Source: JAWPNA01 sp045402695 (GTDB lineage: Bacteria; Acidobacteriota; Polarisedimenticolia; JACPZX01; DASXTC01). Taken from it: a stretch of DNA of 6,985 bases. Every line of letters starts with the position of its first letter. Positions within the stretch are counted from its first letter, which is position 1. The position numbers and the translations under genes are program-made. Positions 6,716 to 6,985 of the stretch are shown in pieces. The stretch is from the NCBI GenBank assembly GCA_045402695.1, contig JAWPNA010000200.1:1-6985 (forward strand), given 5' to 3'. Below the pieces are notes generated by a model. It ran no database searches. It was not told where the DNA came from and saw only the letters and a list, made by a program, of their open reading frames with translations.

Positions 6716-6985
6716 ATGAGCCGCCGGGCCGGTTCTCAGGTCCTCGAGGCGAAGGAAATGCGCGCCGCCACCATCATCTTCATGACCATGCTTCTGGGCG
6801 CGACGCCCGCCGCCGTGGCCGACACCGTCACGATCGAGGCCACGCGCGACGCCACCCTGATCGAGCATCCGGATGGCGCCTTGGCCAATGGGGCCGGCCC
6901 GGCGATGTTCGCCGGCCGCACGAACGCGTCGGTGGACAGTGCCCGTCGCGCTCTCATCGCCTTCGACGTTGCCGGTGCGCTGCCC
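6716..6985 (+). CDS. Exported protein with DNRLRE-like N-terminus (3' end outside window)
   Basis: Ninety codons are open to the right edge. Residues 15-36 form a signal peptide: a basic start (MR at 15-16), a hydrophobic core (IIFMTMLLGA) and a likely cleavage site after AAVA before DTVTIEA. The mature part begins with DTVTIEATRDATLIEHPDG, then GAGPAMFAGRT and SARRALIAFDV. This matches the opening of DNRLRE/CBM96-like beta-sandwich domains, which start with a 'TxDaxl' strand, a 'Gxxxxlxvg' turn and an 'RalLxFdl' strand. Such domains occur at the start of secreted or cell-surface proteins, sometimes with carbohydrate binding. The full architecture is not visible, so the role is open. It is divergent from the HExxH gene with a 62-base gap, and I see no clear promoter. 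Confidence 0.75.
   Translation, partial: MSRRAGSQVLEAKEMRAATIIFMTMLLGATPAAVADTVTIEATRDATLIEHPDGALANGAGPAMFAGRTNASVDSARRALIAFDVAGALP

Overview
The window is a GC-rich stretch of a bacterial chromosome. Codons end mostly in G or C, and start codons are a mix of ATG and GTG. The mix of genes (a fused gamma-alpha KorA, a WWHL-type multi-spanning membrane protein and a DNRLRE-like secreted protein) would fit a Gram-negative environmental lineage such as Acidobacteriota, Gemmatimonadota or Candidatus Eisenbacteria. That placement is an impression from gene style, not proven by the sequence. There are no tRNAs, rRNAs, insertion sequences or CRISPR arrays.

Layout. (1) Positions 2-1921, plus strand: the 3' part of a large polytopic membrane protein with a soluble C-terminal domain and a TPR-like tail; the gene runs in from the left edge. 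(2) Positions 1922-2423: 502 bases without an intact gene. They hold a short, strongly coding-like reading frame broken by one extra base in a G run (2037-2256), a near-consensus sigma-70 promoter (2253-2281) and a GC-rich stem-loop (2301-2337) in what would be the korA leader. I see nothing in 1922-2036. (3) Positions 2424-5364, plus strand: korA and korB, a tightly coupled two-gene operon for 2-oxoglutarate:ferredoxin oxidoreductase. (4) Positions 5382-6653, minus strand: convergent with korB, a protein with an HExxH motif followed by a YHSPWR...RPLHGILH signature. This matches the putative 2-oxoglutarate-dependent HExxH-type peptide beta-hydroxylases, a family mostly known from RiPP (ribosomal peptide) biosynthesis. 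(5) Position 6716 to the right edge, plus strand: the start of an exported, DNRLRE-like protein, divergent from (4).

How the genes work together. KorA and KorB form one enzyme that converts 2-oxoglutarate, CoA and oxidised ferredoxin to succinyl-CoA, CO2 and reduced ferredoxin. The HExxH protein may use the same 2-oxoglutarate as co-substrate, but it is transcribed in the opposite direction and the link is only suggestive. The two outer genes appear unrelated to the central operon. The least ordinary item is the lone HExxH-type putative hydroxylase, which has no visible precursor peptide or maturation partner in the window.
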